A stretch of 64,000 nt of DNA, taken from Arenicola marina. Lineage: Eukaryota > Annelida > Polychaeta > Arenicolidae. Position 1 is the first letter of the stretch; every line of letters starts with the position of its first letter. The translations under genes were made by a program, and so were the position numbers. This document shows positions 61,301 through 64,000 of the stretch, in pieces. The stretch spans positions 17,819,088 to 17,883,087 of the forward strand of contig OZ025249.1 in the NCBI GenBank assembly GCA_964019135.1. Reading direction: 5' to 3'. The notes beneath the pieces were generated by a model. The model ran no database searches, was not told the origin of the DNA, and was given only the letters and a program-made list of their open reading frames with translations.

Positions 61301-62133
61301 CTATAAAATTCCGCGGTGTTACTTATGCACGATTTAACAATTTTACAGTACTCCTGATCTCTAAGTAGTGAAGTATTGAACTTCCAATATCCTTTACCTC
61401 TAGGCACTTGATGGAAGTCTACTTTAATAACGACGAGTGAATGATCAGTTCTATAACCCGGTAGTATATCATGTACTCTTAACATGGCATTTATATCTGT
61501 CGAAGTCAAAAAGAAATCTAGTCTGGCTCTCTGTGCTTTGCGTTGCTGGTTAGTCCACGTAAACCGACGCGTTTTTGGATGACAAACCCGCCAATAATCC
61601 GTCAACTCCAGATTTTCTATCAAGTTAAGCACATTCTTTCTAGCATTTACGTTGTTTTCATGCTTATAACCAATAGTATCCATCTCATGATTTAAAACGA
61701 GATTCCAGTCACCACAGAGGATTATACTAGTGTTTTCAAAATTTCCAACCCGGTGTCGTAATTCTTCGTAAAACGCGGGAGTATCTCTGTTTGGTCCATA
61801 TATGTTAATAAGAGTCAATCTATAGCCGCACACCGTAATGTCTACAATTAACATGTTACCATCATCGTCTTTATCAATTGCATGTATCTTATATTCGAAA
61901 TTATTTCTGAGCATAATCGTCACTCCCCGTGCACGCGATGATGGTGAATATACAATAAACTCTGCCTTATATTCGTCCGTCAACGTGGTTTGTGTGCGTT
62001 TATCAAAATGGACATCCTGGAGACAACAGATAGAGAATTTCTTTTCATCTAGCCAACTCATAACATCTGTTCGCTTAAGCGGGGAGCCCAACCCGCGGAC
62101 ATTGAGGCTACATATTGAGATTGGATCTATCAC
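58385..62133 (-). CDS. LINE ORF2: endonuclease and reverse transcriptase (one frameshift)
   Basis: Nicks target DNA and copies the element's RNA at the nick (target-primed reverse transcription, known for the family). From the ATG at 62133 the main frame runs 1153 codons to 58672. Visible motifs are the endonuclease SLNVRGL (~residue 9), LQD (38-40, where many relatives have LQE), GDWN (141-144) and TDHS (229-232), and the reverse transcriptase catalytic YADD (695-698), preceded by KAFD and SPYLF-type segments. The frame then shifts by one at the homopolymer 58725-58729, and the C-terminal ~100 codons continue in another frame to 58385. A cysteine-containing C-terminal region is expected for the family and straddles the break. 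Confidence 0.9.
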
Positions 62134-62716
62134 GATAAATAATTATTAAACACAGGAACGCAGGCGCATTTAATGTAACCTGTGCAGATTCAACAAGTGC
62201 TGTAATTATTTGTACATAGTATGGCAGAAGATACAGATAGAGCGCACAGAACATGCTTATAAATATAAAGGACATATATTCAGAAAAACAAGAAATATAA
62301 AAAAGAAAAAAAAAATGAAAGAAAAATTGCCCAGTGCCGTACTACTGACAAGCGTAGGGTACAGCTAGGGGCGGTTGGGTCAGAGCACTCTCCGCATTCA
62401 CATCCACATTTACTTGATGACAGCTGAGTGTAGCCCCCGTAGGCCTATTTAATACCTATTCGCCGCCAAGTTACGACTCACATACACCCCTCTCGTGGCA
62501 CAGCCATCGCCACACTGTGGACCACATGCAAGTACAATACAATAACACTGCGACACGGGAGAGCACATAAAGGTGTCGTTTTCGGTCCACCGTGAAATAT
62601 ACAAGCTCGCTGTGTCAGTATGTTGGTCGATCGCTATAATCGTTCATGCAGTGTTGCAAGAGTAAAGCGAGTACCCACATGCGGCTTTGGGGGGCCATCT
62701 CAAAATCAGCTAAAGT
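62134..62716 (-). other. LINE inter-ORF spacer
   Basis: About 580 bp between ORF1 and ORF2, with an A-rich tract (minus-strand T-rich, 62288-62320). No open frame of note. It is long compared with mammalian L1. Confidence 0.7.
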
Positions 62717-63591
62717 TCATTTTCTAAAGTCCTGCAGCCAGCTACTTGGAAGTGTTGAAACCGTATCCACGTAGTAAACTTTTCCTTCGATGATAAGTTT
62801 ATTTTCAGCCAGACTGGCTCGCTTACCGTCGTGCCTCGCGGCCTTCATAACGCTCAGCAGACGGCGTCGCTCTTCCTGCAATGTCTTTGGCAGATCTTCG
62901 TTCACAAAAATGTTCGTGCCGCGCAGTTGCCTCTTGTTGTTCCAGACCTCTTGTCGCTCCGGGAAGAACGTAAACCTAGCGATGATGGGCCTCGGCTTCC
63001 CGCGGGACGAGTCCGGCGATGGCTTCTGTCCCAGTCGATGGCATCTCTGTAGCCTTACGCTGTCTGCGTTACCTATCTTGAGCTTGTTTTTCAGGAGGTC
63101 ACGGATGGCATTCACGCAGTCTTCCTGATCTCCAAACTCAGGAAGGCCATGAAAAATAAGATTTTCTCGCCTTCCGTAGGCTTCCAGCGCGATCAGGTCT
63201 TTTCTAAGTCTTTATATTCACTTACGACATTTGCGACGTGCGTCGTAACCTCGCTATTTTCAAGGACTGATATCCTTTCCTTGAGAGTAGTATTCTCCTT
63301 CTCGAGTAGATCTACCCTTTTGCTGTGATATTCGTAGGAATCCTTCAGCTTCTGAAGATCCTCTTTCATTTCCTTCATAGTTACTATAATGTCAGGCAAA
63401 CAGGTCACCTTTTCCAATATATCTTTCACCATTGTCTTCCATTCCTCTTCCATTATGTTTTGCGTAAGATCTGTTGTGTCTTTCTCCGCCACTGTCTGAA
63501 GGTCCTCGTAGCATTCAGTAATCTTCCTCTGCTTGTTATCTTGTGACTTAGTCGGGGTACCACTACTGTTGCGCCTTTTCTTTCCCATCAC
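62717..63591 (-). CDS. LINE ORF1: coiled-coil RNA-binding protein (one frameshift)
   Basis: The ATG at 63591 opens a 132-codon frame that begins with a basic, serine-rich segment and continues as a heptad-like coiled coil (repeated E/K/L, ending VSEYKDLEK). A one-base loss in the run at 63200-63203 brings an immediate stop. The following frame, to 62717, carries features of L1-type ORF1 proteins (transposase_22 family): an RRENLIFHGLP motif, then FVNEDLPKTLQEERRRLL. In related elements the product trimerises and coats element RNA; that role is inferred. Confidence 0.82.
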
Positions 63592-63873
63592 ATAACCTTT
63601 GGGACGGTCCCTGGCGGTACCTCACACAGTCTGTGGCAGAGGTTTTACATGAACCTCAATATCCAAATCACCAACCAGATAATAAGTCAGCAAGCCATAC
63701 TGTTGTCCAGTGTATAAATACACCAGCGCAACCTACTGATCTTCACAAAGATTTCAGACAAATATCAGAACATAGTGCTGTCTAGAATTCACACTAGTTA
63801 AGCTCTTGACCTTCCGCAAAAACAAGTCAGTGCTTCGCGGTCGCCATTTTCTTTCCTCTATCTTTCTATCCTC
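63592..63873 (-). promoter_or_regulatory. LINE 5' leader with YY1-like motif
   Basis: About 280 bp upstream of ORF1. The minus strand contains GAAAATGGCGACC (63851-63839), 23-35 bases from the 5' end of the element. It resembles the YY1 site near the start of human L1, which helps position transcription initiation. Function here is inferred. Confidence 0.5.
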
Positions 63874-64000
63874 TATCATTAAACAATAACATGATATTAT
63901 TAGACGCTGGCATTATATCATAAAACACTGACATTATATCATTAAACACCGATATGACATCGCTACAGACATGATACAATTTCACAATTATATTTAACAG
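63874..64000. repeat. continuation of the 21-bp array and second target duplication
   Basis: Starts with the LINE target duplication TATCATTAAACAA (63874-63886), then diverged 21-bp units (CATTATATCAT...ACACTGA) to the window edge. Confidence 0.8.

Larger units (their letters stand above)
58287..63873 (-). mobile_element. near-complete L1/Tx1-like LINE retrotransposon
   Basis: 5.6 kb minus-strand element with a 5' leader (~280 bp), ORF1, a ~580-bp spacer, ORF2, a short 3' UTR (~70 bp) and a poly(A) tail of 29 (T29 at 58287-58315). A 13-bp duplication, TATCATTAAACAA, flanks it at 58274-58286 and 63874-63886. An APE-type endonuclease ahead of reverse transcriptase, together with the coiled-coil ORF1, places it in the L1/Tx1 group of non-LTR retrotransposons. 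Both ORFs carry one frameshift. The complete length, intact target duplication and long tail point to a recent insertion. Confidence 0.92.

Noticed and set aside
61838..62149. Plus-strand frames across the LINE (also at 59138-61337 and 62790-63546)
   Set aside because: Antisense shadows of ORF1 and ORF2.

Overview
This window is animal nuclear DNA, most likely from a marine invertebrate. The evidence is GT-AG introns in an extracellular receptor gene, tRNA-derived SINEs, an L1/Tx1-like LINE with a poly(A) tail, small inverted-repeat elements, and very heavy minisatellite content. I cannot name the species from the sequence. By my count tandem arrays with at least ten unrelated unit lengths (16, 20, 21, 25, 26, 27, 29, 31, 39, 40 and 65 bp) fill about one third of the window. 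Almost all long open frames are read-through of these arrays, not genes.

Layout. 1-2 kb: a 40-bp array. 2-6.3 kb: simple-sequence-rich DNA with no recognised gene. 6336-11234 and 11435-16187: two near-identical ~4.8 kb copies that lie flush against both sides of a 200-N gap, so probably unmerged overlapping contig ends rather than a real duplication. Each copy holds a 25-bp array, a tRNA-derived SINE, a G-rich tract and a 20-bp array. 16.2-24.5 kb: non-coding DNA with G-rich stretches, a second SINE family with a 10-bp target duplication, and small palindromic or inverted repeats. 24.5-25.5 kb: a 27-bp array.

25793-32919 (+) is the one convincing host gene. It has seven recognised exons encoding a single-pass membrane protein: an N-terminal segment, a SUEL/rhamnose-binding-lectin-type domain, a CUB-like domain, a four-cysteine sushi-like module, a short stalk, a transmembrane helix and a 175-residue cytoplasmic tail. 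The first exon or exons, with the signal peptide, were not found. All extracellular exon junctions are phase 1. A 31-bp minisatellite inside the intron before the sushi-like exon is built from copies of that exon's own 3' splice site.

34.7-38.5 kb is a 29-bp array, 40.7-43.2 kb a 65-bp array whose units carry a 15-bp palindrome, and 47.7-55.2 kb a huge 39-bp array. All three show higher-order repeats. 55.8-64 kb is a mosaic of a TA-flanked inverted-repeat element, two copies of a segment (A and A') around a dispersed block (B, also present at 45.7-46.6 kb), and a near-complete LINE on the minus strand (58287-63873). The LINE sits in a 21-bp minisatellite and is bounded by a 13-bp target duplication. 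Its ORF1 and ORF2 are each broken once, both times by an apparent one-base loss in a homopolymer.
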